From positions 1-12,194 of the forward strand of contig CALAHA010000161.1 in NCBI GenBank assembly GCA_937891565.1: a stretch of DNA of 12,194 bases, read 5' to 3'. The first letter of the stretch is position 1, and each line of letters starts with the position of its first letter. The stretch comes from an uncultured Ilumatobacter sp. GTDB taxonomy: Bacteria > Actinomycetota > Acidimicrobiia > Acidimicrobiales > Ilumatobacteraceae. Positions 1 to 6,123 of this stretch are shown here, piece after piece. The position numbers were made by a program, and so were the translations under genes. The notes under the pieces were generated by a model. That model saw nothing but the letters and a program-made list of their open reading frames with translations. It was not told the DNA's origin and ran no database searches.

Positions 1-8
1 CCCGGCTG

Positions 9-79
9 ACCGGTCACACTGTTCCTGACACTGTTCCTGACACTGTTCCTGACACAGTTCCTGACACAGTGTGACCGGT
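9..79 (-). terminator. Long hairpin downstream of lon, with repeat-filled loop
   Basis: Positions 9-22 and 66-79 are perfect 14-bp inverted repeats (ACCGGTCACACTGT / ACAGTGTGACCGGT). The right arm lies 4 nt beyond the lon stop codon on the minus strand, where a transcription terminator would sit. The 43-nt loop is almost entirely a 12-bp tandem repeat. There is no T-run after the stem on the minus strand, so this is not a textbook intrinsic terminator. It could instead be a 3'-end stabilising hairpin or a dyad binding site. What lies beyond position 1 is not visible. Confidence 0.5.
21..68. repeat. 12-bp tandem repeat, four copies
   Basis: Four consecutive 12-bp units start at 21, 33, 45 and 57. 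The first two read GTTCCTGACACT and the last two GTTCCTGACACA, so they differ only in the last base. The array fills the loop of the surrounding inverted repeat. It is the first of three 12-bp by about four-copy arrays in the window; the others are at 7124 and 9354. Confidence 0.95.
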
Positions 80-83
80 TCGC

Positions 84-835
84 TCAGGCCACCGGTTCGA
101 AAGCCACCGCTGCAACGTCGGCGTACGTCGATGCGATGTGGAAGGTCATGTCGGCCTTGACGTTGTCCGGCACGTCGTCGAGATCCTTCTCGTTGCGCTT
201 CGGCAGCACGATCTCGGTGAGGCCCAACCGGTGTGCCGCAAGCACTTTTTGCTTCAGCCCACCAATCGGGAGCACCTGACCTTGCAGGTTGATCTCACCG
301 GTCATCCCAACCGTCGGCTTCACGGCTCGACCAGACAGCAGCGAAACGAGTGCTGTGGTCATGGTGATCCCGGCAGACGGACCGTCCTTCGGGATGGCAC
401 CGGCTGGCACATGGACATGGAACCGCTGGCGCATCGACTCAGGATCGAGGCCAAGTTCGTCCGCATGGGAGCGCACGTAGTTGAGCGCGATCTGTGCGGA
501 CTCCTTCATCACCTCGCCGAGCTGGCCGGTGAGCGTGAGCCCTGGTTCGCTGTCGGGCCCGGTGGGGAACGCCGTGGTCTCGATGAACAACACGTCGCCG
601 CCGGCACCGGTGACGGCGAGGCCCGTCGCAACGCCAGGGGTGTTGGTGCGGGCAGTGACTTCGTCATCCACCTTGCGGCGACCAATCCAGTCGGTCAGCT
701 CATCGACAACGATGTTCACCGGCGTGTCGGTGCCAGTCGCCACCTTCGAGGTCACCTTGCGGACCGACCGACCGAGTTCGCGCTCGAGTGAGCGAACGCC
801 GGCTTCGCGGGTCCATCCGGAGATGATCTCGTTAT
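84..835 (-). pseudogene. lon: Lon protease, 3' fragment (proteolytic domain only)
   Basis: The minus-strand frame encodes the C-terminal third of an ATP-dependent Lon protease, the AAA+ enzyme that degrades misfolded and regulatory proteins. The fragment opens with the end of the AAA+ small domain (WTREAGVRSLERELG, about 815-770). It continues through the whole P domain, with the catalytic serine in DGPSAG, the catalytic lysine in PIGGLKQK, and the MTGEI and VHVPAGA motifs, to a natural end near position 84. The N-terminal domain, Walker A and Walker B are absent. Lon homology stops at about 835, where a CCCCCTAA microsatellite begins, and the frame meets TAG at 855-857. The only possible start in frame is a GTG at 753-755 inside a conserved segment, with no ribosome site. 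I call it a truncated gene. A misassembly at the repeat is the main alternative. Confidence 0.85.
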
Positions 836-892
836 CCCCTAACCCCCTAACCCCCTAACCCCCTAACTCCCCACTCCCCACTCCCCACTCCC
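836..892. repeat. Telomere-like and heptamer microsatellites, G4-prone on minus strand
   Basis: Two microsatellites abut. The first is about 3.9 copies of the octamer CCCCCTAA (836-866). The second is about 3.7 copies of the heptamer CTCCCCA (867-892). On the minus strand this gives eight successive runs of three to five G separated by TTA or AGT, a strong G-quadruplex pattern. It resembles the short tandemly repeated repetitive sequences described in cyanobacteria. It forms the exact left boundary at which lon coding sequence is lost. Confidence 0.9.
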
Positions 893-896
893 TGCG

Positions 897-950
897 CCGA
901 AATGGAGACCCTCTCTCGGCACCAGCGCGGCGAAAGAGTCTCCATTTCGG
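897..950. repeat. Hairpin element, copy 1
   Basis: A 13-bp perfect inverted repeat (CCGAAATGGAGAC at 897-909, GTCTCCATTTCGG at 938-950) encloses a segment with the core CACCAGCGCGGCGA (920-933). Further pairing inside (CTCTCTCG with CGAAAGAG, one mismatch) extends the stem. A second, diverged copy follows at 970-1022. The pair looks like a dispersed palindromic intergenic repeat (REP- or MITE-like) rather than coding DNA. Whether it recurs elsewhere in the genome cannot be seen here. Confidence 0.7.
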
Positions 951-969
951 GGTGCGGGGGCCGAGGCAA

Positions 970-1022
970 CCAAATGGGGATCGAAACTCTGCACCAGCGC
1001 GGCGAGATGGTCTCCATTTTGG
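970..1022. repeat. Hairpin element, copy 2 (diverged)
   Basis: This copy shares the 14-bp core CACCAGCGCGGCGA (992-1005) and the right arm GGTCTCCATTTT with copy 1. Its left arm (CCAAATGGGGATC, 970-982) pairs imperfectly with the right arm (1009-1022). Both copies have the same orientation and are separated by 19 nt. Confidence 0.65.
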
Positions 1023-1054
1023 GAGATGGGGTGTGGGTGTGGGGCAGAATGGGG
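1021..1054 (+). other. G-tract cluster just upstream of the 1057 gene
   Basis: Runs of three or four G separated by three to six bases (GGGAGATGGGGTGTGGGTGT and on to 1054) satisfy a G-quadruplex pattern on the plus strand. They end three bases before the chosen ATG. Together with the C-rich block at 836-892 they form quasi-inverted flanks around the two hairpin elements. The nearest -10-like hexamer for the downstream gene is CAGAAT (1045-1050), 6 nt before the ATG, one base off the TANNNT pattern seen at other genes here. Confidence 0.45.
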
Positions 1055-1056
1055 CA

Positions 1057-1617
1057 ATGGCGGGGCAGGATTCGCTGGGCAACCAGTTCAACAAGCAGTA
1101 CCAAGACACCCTCGACCTCGTGAAGTCGCGGGCGATTTGGCGGATCGGCGAGAAGCTCAGCGAGGGCGAAGCGTTTCGGTGCAACTGCGCGAAGTGCCGC
1201 TTCGAGAGCCTGCACCAGCGGTTCGACATTTCCCGCCATCGCCTCTTGTTTGGCAAGTCGATCCGCGAGGTTGAGACGCCGCGACCAATGCTGCGCTGTC
1301 GACGCTGCGGCGAGCAACGCCATCTGCGTGACGTCGGCGAACTCGTGGTCCCGTCGACCATCGCGCTTGCCAATGACGTCCGGGCTCAGGCCGAATCGAT
1401 AGCCAAGCAGCCCACACCGCTGAGTGTGCCAAGCAACGAACTCCTCGCCGCCATCGCCCTGTTCAACGAAGAAGCCAGCGGCCCCGTCCGACTCATTGTG
1501 TTCGCAGAGATCGTGCAGATAATCGGATCCGCGCACGACGAACTCTTGAGAGCAACCGGCAAGGCGCTGTTTCTCAACGGGGACCAGATCTCAGGCGCAC
1601 TCAACCCATCGAGCTGA
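1057..1617 (+). CDS. Zinc-ribbon-like protein of unknown function (186 aa)
   Basis: I do not recognise this protein. Codon use is GC-rich at third positions and the composition is protein-like. A cysteine cluster of the form CxCxxC (FRCNCAKC, about residues 47-54) is followed about 37 residues later by CRRC, which together suggest a small zinc-binding ribbon. The C-terminal half is helical (ELLAAIALFNEEASGPVRL) without an obvious membrane segment. The frame is open further upstream to 952, but that part runs through the hairpin repeats. I start at ATG 1057 because a -10-like box sits 6 nt before it. It converges on the flavoprotein gene ending at 1621, three bases away. Confidence 0.7.
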   Translation: MAGQDSLGNQFNKQYQDTLDLVKSRAIWRIGEKLSEGEAFRCNCAKCRFESLHQRFDISRHRLLFGKSIREVETPRPMLRCRRCGEQRHLRDVGELVVPSTIALANDVRAQAESIAKQPTPLSVPSNELLAAIALFNEEASGPVRLIVFAEIVQIIGSAHDELLRATGKALFLNGDQISGALNPSS

Positions 1618-1620
1618 GCA

Positions 1621-2838
1621 TCATTCGAGCGTGGCGGCGTGGGCCACTGCGTCGTCGAAGCTGATCTGTTCGAGCAACAACTTGCGCATCGGCATCACCC
1701 AGCGCGGAGCATTGAGGCCGAACGCCCCATGGAGTTTCCCGTTACGTCCGTACAGCGCAAGCAGTTTGCCGTCCGCCACCGAACCGGCGCCGACAACGAC
1801 CTCATCATCTGGCGCCGATCGGCCGAGAAACTGGATCCGTTGGTCGAGCTGGTCGCTCCAAAAAAACGGAACCGGTGCATACGGCTCGGCGTCCTCACCA
1901 CTCGCACCACCAGCAATGGCGAGGAGGTTGCTGGCCGCGAGCGCACCCTGTTCGGCCGCATTGGTCCAGTGCTCGACACGCATCTCCTCGTCGAACAGCG
2001 GGTTCGGCCAACGGGCCACGTCGCCTGCGGCATAGATACCTGGGGCTGCACGGAGCGTCTGATCGCACACGATGCCATCGCGTAGTTCAAGTCCGCTGTC
2101 GTCCAGCCACTGCGTTGCCGGCACGACACCGATGCCAACGACAACGACGTCGGCAGCGAGTTCTGCGCCGTCGACGCGGACGCCTGTCGCGGTCAACCCG
2201 TCAACTGTCACGCCACATCGCACGTCGATCCCCCGGGCCCGATGGATGTCGGCAATGGCGGCACCCATGTCGGCACCGAGACCGCGGATCAGCGGAGCAG
2301 ATCCACCTTCAAGAACAATGACTTCGTTATCGAGCTGTCGGGCGATCGCTGCCACTTCAAGGCCAATGAAGCCAGCGCCGATCACCACGACTCGCTTTGC
2401 GCCTTCGGCGATCTGCTGGCGAACACCGAGCGCATCATCAAGTGTTCGCAACACATGGACATGTTGGTGGCGGCCTTGTTCAGGCAGGCGCCGCGGCGTT
2501 GCTCCGGTGGCGATAATCAGCCCGTCGAAGTCGAGCGAGTTTCCGTCAGTCAGGTCGATCTGTTGGTCGGCCACACGGAGTCGTGACGCCGCGACACCAA
2601 ACTTCCACTCGACGTCGAGATCGTCGAACGAGTCGGGTTGCCGCAGTTGGATCCGGTCAGGCTCCCATTCGCCTAAAAGCAACTTCTTGGAGAGCGGCGG
2701 TCGGTCATACGGTCGATGCAGCTCGGCGCCAACAACCGTCAACGACCCGGTGAAGCCTTTCTGGCGCAGCGTCTCGGCAGCACGCAGACCGGCCAACGAG
2801 GCCCCGACGACAACAACACGTTCGAGCGATTCAGTCAC
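1621..2838 (-). CDS. NAD(P)H:ferredoxin-reductase-type FAD oxidoreductase
   Basis: A 405-aa pyridine nucleotide-disulfide oxidoreductase of the class that passes electrons from NAD(P)H through FAD to a small ferredoxin (putidaredoxin/rhodocoxin/biphenyl ferredoxin reductase group). Visible motifs are the N-terminal FAD site VVVGASLAGLRAAE, the family signature RPYDRPPLSKKLL, IATGATPRRLP, a second Rossmann site VVVIGAGFIGLEVAA near residue 152, the second FAD contact IYAAGDVARWPN, and EHWTNAAEQG. The usual C-terminal reductase domain follows, and the length is normal. GTG 2844 is possible, but GTG 2838 lies exactly 6 nt after a TAGTTT box, so I prefer it. No ferredoxin or P450 partner is adjacent, so the physiological acceptor is unknown. 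It is divergent from the thioesterase gene. Confidence 0.9.
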   Translation of the reverse strand: MTESLERVVVVGASLAGLRAAETLRQKGFTGSLTVVGAELHRPYDRPPLSKKLLLGEWEPDRIQLRQPDSFDDLDVEWKFGVAASRLRVADQQIDLTDGNSLDFDGLIIATGATPRRLPEQGRHQHVHVLRTLDDALGVRQQIAEGAKRVVVIGAGFIGLEVAAIARQLDNEVIVLEGGSAPLIRGLGADMGAAIADIHRARGIDVRCGVTVDGLTATGVRVDGAELAADVVVVGIGVVPATQWLDDSGLELRDGIVCDQTLRAAPGIYAAGDVARWPNPLFDEEMRVEHWTNAAEQGALAASNLLAIAGGASGEDAEPYAPVPFFWSDQLDQRIQFLGRSAPDDEVVVGAGSVADGKLLALYGRNGKLHGAFGLNAPRWVMPMRKLLLEQISFDDAVAHAATLE

Positions 2839-2844
2839 ATTCAC

Positions 2845-2850
2845 AAACTA
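2845..2850 (-). promoter_or_regulatory. -10 box of the FAD reductase gene (leaderless)
   Basis: TAGTTT on the minus strand, followed by 6 nt and GTG 2838, fits the TANNNT-N6-8-start pattern of the window. Transcription would begin at or next to the start codon. I see no convincing -35 box. Confidence 0.4.
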
Positions 2851-2900
2851 GGAGAATGCTGACGTCGGCGTTCACCCCGCAGCTCGATCTCTCGCGTTGG

Positions 2901-2906
2901 TACGGT
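2901..2906 (+). promoter_or_regulatory. -10 box of the thioesterase-VOC pair (leaderless)
   Basis: TACGGT ends 7 nt before the GTG start at 2914. No Shine-Dalgarno sequence of note precedes the GTG, consistent with a leaderless transcript. The -35 region is not recognisable. Confidence 0.4.
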
Positions 2907-2913
2907 CCGGGGC

Positions 2914-3324
2914 GTGAGTATCCCGACACCTGATGAGGTCAACGACATGATCGCCGTACAGTTCCCCGGAACCGGGCGAACGTGCATGGAAATCAGCCCA
3001 ACCCACGCGCTGACTCAGTCGGTCGTCCAACCCGAGAACCTGCGCCCCGGAGGGTTCATCTCCGGGCCGACACAGTTCGGCCTCGCCGACGCAGCACTCT
3101 GGTATCTCGTGTTCGGAGCGATCGGCCGAATCGAGCCAATGGCAATGACCTCCGAACTCTCGATGCGCTACCTCCGCCCAGCACAGGGCAGCATCCTCTG
3201 GGCGAAGGCGACACTCGAGAAGGCGGGCCGACGCAATGTCGTCGGCACGGTCCATCTGTGGACCGACGACAACATCAACAGGGTCACCGCGACGGCACAG
3301 GGCACCTATGCCCTGCCAATGTGA
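2914..3324 (+). CDS. PaaI-like hotdog-fold thioesterase (136 aa)
   Basis: A single-domain hotdog protein of the PaaI/DUF4442-like acyl-CoA thioesterase superfamily. RPGGFISGPTQFGLADAALW (about residues 44-63) matches the helix-leading HGG-type motif of the family. The following strands, SELSMRYLRPAQG and LWAKATLEKAGRR, are typical of the sheet. The canonical histidine in HGG is replaced by proline-glycine-glycine. The length suits the family. A hydrolase acting on an acyl- or aryl-CoA is the likely role; the substrate cannot be read. GTG 2914 is chosen for its -10 spacing; ATG 2947 would remove the N-terminal helix. It is co-transcribed with the VOC gene, 7 nt downstream. Confidence 0.8.
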   Translation: MSIPTPDEVNDMIAVQFPGTGRTCMEISPTHALTQSVVQPENLRPGGFISGPTQFGLADAALWYLVFGAIGRIEPMAMTSELSMRYLRPAQGSILWAKATLEKAGRRNVVGTVHLWTDDNINRVTATAQGTYALPM

Positions 3325-3331
3325 GCAGCTG

Positions 3332-3751
3332 ATGCCCGAACTCCACCGCTTCCATCTCGCCATGCCGGTCCACGACCTCACCGCAGCCCGTTCGTTCTAT
3401 GGCGAACTTCTCGGCTGCCCCGAGGGCCGGGCGTCGGATCACTGGGTCGACTTCGACTTGTTCGGCCACCAGTTCGTCGCGCACCTGTCGGAGACCGCCA
3501 CCGAACGAATCACCAACAACGTCGATGGCGACGCCGTCCCGGTACCGCACTTTGGCGTGCTGCTCACGCCTGATGCATGGCACTCGCTGGCCGAACGCCT
3601 CGCTGCTGCCGGCACTGAGTTCGTGATCGAGCCGCACACAAGATTCGCCGGGGAGGTCGGTGAGCAATCGACGATGTTCTTGCTCGACCCGTCAGGCAAT
3701 GCGCTCGAGTTCAAAGCTTTCGCCGACGACTCGCATGTTTTTGCGAACTGA
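3332..3751 (+). CDS. Glyoxalase/VOC family protein (139 aa)
   Basis: A vicinal-oxygen-chelate fold protein with two beta-alpha-beta-beta-beta modules. Module 1 is FHLAMPVHDLTAARSFYGEL...DHWVDFDLFGHQFVAHL. Module 2 is PHFGVLLTPDAWHSLAERL...STMFLLDPSGNALEFKAF. Metal-ligand candidates are H7 in FHLAMPV, the H of PHFGVLL and the E of NALEFKAF. This layout matches small VOC dioxygenase or lyase-like proteins of unknown substrate. ATG 3332 is the natural start, 7 nt after the thioesterase stop. The frame is open upstream only as overlap with that gene. The pairing with a thioesterase suggests catabolism of an acyl-CoA or aromatic intermediate, which is inference. Confidence 0.85.
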   Translation: MPELHRFHLAMPVHDLTAARSFYGELLGCPEGRASDHWVDFDLFGHQFVAHLSETATERITNNVDGDAVPVPHFGVLLTPDAWHSLAERLAAAGTEFVIEPHTRFAGEVGEQSTMFLLDPSGNALEFKAFADDSHVFAN

Positions 3752-3765
3752 CCGGGCCGCCGGTC
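3750..3765 (+). terminator. Short GC hairpin after the VOC gene
   Basis: GACCGG (3750-3755), a 4-nt loop and CCGGTC (3760-3765) form a 6-bp stem that begins inside the VOC stop codon. It is followed by GTATTATT, which is T-rich but not a T-run. The same T-rich bases hold the -10 box of the aminotransferase gene, so the hairpin could end the upstream transcript, regulate the downstream promoter, or both. Confidence 0.35.
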
Positions 3766-3766
3766 G

Positions 3767-3772
3767 TATTAT
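3767..3772 (+). promoter_or_regulatory. -10 box of the aminotransferase gene (leaderless)
   Basis: TATTAT, five of six matches to the -10 consensus, is followed by exactly 6 nt and then ATG 3779, so transcription would start at the A of the start codon. TTGCGA at 3741-3746 is a possible -35 box with a long 20-nt spacer. There is no ribosome-binding site. Confidence 0.55.
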
Positions 3773-3778
3773 TGAGAG

Positions 3779-5080
3779 ATGACTACCAGCGCCGAACTGC
3801 TTGCCCGGTACCGCCAATCACTTCCCTCGTTCGTCTCGCCGTACTATGCCGAGCCGATTTCCATCGACAGCGGTGAAGGCAGCTGGGTCTGGGACCTTGA
3901 AGGCAACCGCTATCTCGACTGCTTCGGTGGCGTACTGACGACGATGATCGGGCACAACAACCCGGCCGTCACCGCCGCCGTGCAGAAGCAGGCCACCAAA
4001 GTGATGCACACGTCAACCCTCTATCTCAGCGAGCCAATGATCGAGCTCGCCGAAAAAATCGCTGCACAGTCCGGCATCCCCGATGCCCGGGTGTTCTTCA
4101 CTGCTTCAGGCAGCGAGGCAAACGACACAGCGGTACTGCTCGCCACGAGCTACCGCAAGAGCAATCAGTTCCTCGCGATGCGCAACAGCTACCACGGCAA
4201 GTCGTTCACGACGCAGGCAATCACGTCGCATGCATCGTGGAGTTCAACATCGCTCAGCGGCCTGCAGGTCACCTTCGTGCAGGGCGGCTACCGGCTGCGC
4301 TCGCCGTTCCGGGATCTCGACGACGAGGCCTACACCGAGGCATGCGTCGACGATCTCGTGCAGCTCCTCGATATGACATCCGCTGGTGATGTCGCCGGGT
4401 TGATCGCCGAGCCCATTCAGGGTGTTGGTGGGTTTGCCACGCCGCCCGACGGGTTCTTCGGAGCCATGCAGAAAGAGCTGTCCAATCGCGGAATCCTGTT
4501 CATCTCTGACGAGGTGCAAACCGGCTGGGGCCGCACCGGCGAACACTTCTGGGGCTACCAGGCACACGACGTCGTGCCTGACATGTTGACCTTCGCCAAG
4601 GGCGTCGGCAACGGAATCACCCTCGCTGGCATCGTGGCGCGCGCTGAGATCATGGACACGATCGACGTCTTGCACTTCTCGACCTTCGGTGGCAACCCGC
4701 TGTCGGCCGCTGCCGGCATCGCCACACTCGATCAGGTGCTCGCCGACGACCTTCAGGGCAATGCCAAGGCGATGGGCGACCGCTTCCATGCCGCCCTGCA
4801 ACCAATCGTCGACCGCACAACGTGGATCACTGAACTGCGCGGTCGCGGGCTGATGTGGGCCGTCGAGCTCTGCCACGAGGGCGGCATCGAACCCGATCGC
4901 GAGCGCACGGCGCAATTGTTGGAAGCGTGCAAGACACACGGCCTCCTCGTTGGCAAGGGCGGGCTCTACGGCAACGTGATCCGCATCGCACCAATGCTGA
5001 ACATCACCGCCGACGAGACCGACGAGCTGATTGCACGCTTCAGTAACGCCATCGATGACGTCGGTTCAGCCACGACCTAA
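3779..5080 (+). CDS. Class III aminotransferase, AGXT2-like
   Basis: A 433-aa PLP-dependent class III aminotransferase. Visible signatures are TASGSEAND (108-116, phosphate loop), SYHG (137-140, cofactor stacking), IAEPIQGVGG (209-218), FISDEVQTGWGRTG (241-254, with D244 binding the pyridine nitrogen), TFAKGVGNG (271-279, Schiff-base K274) and FSTFGGNP. The sequence reads most like alanine-glyoxylate aminotransferase 2 (EVQTG(F/W)GR, HFWG(F/Y)Q.HDV.PD, LHFSTFGGNPL, GLLVG(R/K)GG) rather than GabT or ornithine aminotransferase. It would transfer an amino group between an amino acid such as alanine or a beta-amino acid and glyoxylate or pyruvate in the cytoplasm. The exact substrate is inferred. 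It has its own leaderless promoter and converges on the PhyH gene 47 nt away. Confidence 0.93.
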   Translation: MTTSAELLARYRQSLPSFVSPYYAEPISIDSGEGSWVWDLEGNRYLDCFGGVLTTMIGHNNPAVTAAVQKQATKVMHTSTLYLSEPMIELAEKIAAQSGIPDARVFFTASGSEANDTAVLLATSYRKSNQFLAMRNSYHGKSFTTQAITSHASWSSTSLSGLQVTFVQGGYRLRSPFRDLDDEAYTEACVDDLVQLLDMTSAGDVAGLIAEPIQGVGGFATPPDGFFGAMQKELSNRGILFISDEVQTGWGRTGEHFWGYQAHDVVPDMLTFAKGVGNGITLAGIVARAEIMDTIDVLHFSTFGGNPLSAAAGIATLDQVLADDLQGNAKAMGDRFHAALQPIVDRTTWITELRGRGLMWAVELCHEGGIEPDRERTAQLLEACKTHGLLVGKGGLYGNVIRIAPMLNITADETDELIARFSNAIDDVGSATT

Positions 5081-5127
5081 TCCAGCTCGCGGTCGGGTGC
5101 GCGTCAGACCGGGTTTGTGTCACTGCC

Positions 5128-5985
5128 TCAATCGGCTTGCTGGCTTCCAAAGATGGTGGGCGGGACGACCTTGCGCCAGTCGGGTGCACCACGCATTGCG
5201 CGGCCATCAACGGTGACACGCTGGTCAGAGTCACCACCGATGATGCGGCCAGCACTCTCGCCGTGGACACCGTTGGCGCCGATACCGAGGACGGGGAACG
5301 AGTTGATTGCCGAGTAGGTCTGCAGGAGCAGCGGCCGTGCTCGGTCGGAGTTGTTCGGCAGCGAACCGTGGACCATGCAGCAGTTGTGCACGGTGACCGA
5401 CCCGGCAGGGCCTTGCAGCCACGCCATGTCGCTCATTGCGATGGTCGCGACGTCGGCGTCGTTCATCGCTCCACCCCAGGATCCGTCAGAGTTGTAGAGG
5501 TCATAGAGTTGGCCGCGGTGACTGCCGGGGAGGACGCCCATTGGCCCCATCTCGTCGTCGACATCATCGAGGTACACGCCAATGGTCAGCGGTGTGAAGT
5601 CGGTGTGCGGCCAGAACTGAATGTCTTGGTGCCACTTCACTTCTTCGCCGCCGCCCGACCACTTGTAATTGAGCTTGCTGTGATGAAAGCGAACGGGCCC
5701 GCCCAAAATCCGCATGGCCAATTGCGCGACCGGCCCCTCGAACGCAAGCCGGTTGAAGGTGGGGTGGATGTCGACCGGCGACACAAGCCGACGAAGACGT
5801 GGCGCCTCAGCGGTGTGGGTGGCTTCGAGGTCGAACCGACGGTTCGACGCGTCGAGCGATCGGCTCTGTTCGACGAATTCGTCTGACGCGGCACGCAGGT
5901 CTGCCATCCAGTCCGCGTCGATAAACGATTCGAGCTGGAGGTAACCGTTGGTGTCGTAGAACTCGAGTTGCTCGTCGGTGACCAT
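5128..5985 (-). CDS. Phytanoyl-CoA dioxygenase family protein (285 aa)
   Basis: A non-haem Fe(II)/2-oxoglutarate-dependent oxygenase of the PhyH family. The facial triad is visible: WHQD supplies the proximal His and Asp (H119 and D121 from this start), and the distal His lies in MVHGSLPNNSD (about H206). The arginine that would bind 2-oxoglutarate follows in SDRARP. The family pattern GVYLDDVDDEMGPMGVLPGSHRG is clear. Substrates in this family range from phytanoyl-CoA to ectoine and halogenated natural products, so the reaction is open. ATG 5985 is preferred to an adjacent TTG at 5988 because TACGAT lies exactly 6 nt before the ATG, giving a leaderless start. It lies downstream of moaA in the same direction but has this promoter of its own. 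Confidence 0.9.
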   Translation of the reverse strand: MVTDEQLEFYDTNGYLQLESFIDADWMADLRAASDEFVEQSRSLDASNRRFDLEATHTAEAPRLRRLVSPVDIHPTFNRLAFEGPVAQLAMRILGGPVRFHHSKLNYKWSGGGEEVKWHQDIQFWPHTDFTPLTIGVYLDDVDDEMGPMGVLPGSHRGQLYDLYNSDGSWGGAMNDADVATIAMSDMAWLQGPAGSVTVHNCCMVHGSLPNNSDRARPLLLQTYSAINSFPVLGIGANGVHGESAGRIIGGDSDQRVTVDGRAMRGAPDWRKVVPPTIFGSQQAD

Positions 5986-5991
5986 CAACGG

Positions 5992-5997
5992 ATCGTA
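5992..5997 (-). promoter_or_regulatory. -10 box of the PhyH gene (leaderless)
   Basis: TACGAT on the minus strand is followed by 6 nt and ATG 5985. The matching -35 region (about 6015-6020, CTGATC) is weak. It decides the start codon of the PhyH gene. Confidence 0.45.
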
Positions 5998-6123
5998 CGA
6001 CGCAGCAGGTCTTAGATCAGTGGCGGGCGCTGCAAGTCAGCGAGTGTCGTGACGGAACGCGACCGGCTTGCGCAGTGCCTGGTAGAGGCCCTCGCTCGAT
6101 ATCGGCTGGCTGCGTCGGGTGGG

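Noticed and set aside
21..68. CRISPR-like array
   Set aside because: Units are 12 bp and directly adjacent with no spacers, and no cas gene is present.
847..1536. Minus-strand frames opposite the zinc-ribbon gene
   Set aside because: They run through microsatellites and hairpins and have low-complexity composition. The plus-strand frame has GC-rich third positions and ordered cysteines.
2856..2933. Short plus-strand ORF with AGGAG before ATG, upstream of the thioesterase gene
   Set aside because: The AGGAG is only one base from the ATG, the product has no recognisable features, and the -10 box at 2901 lies inside it.
5090..5111. Terminator between the aminotransferase and PhyH genes
   Set aside because: Only a 5-bp stem (CGGTC/GACCG) with a 12-nt loop and no T-run; too weak to call, although a convergent terminator is expected there.
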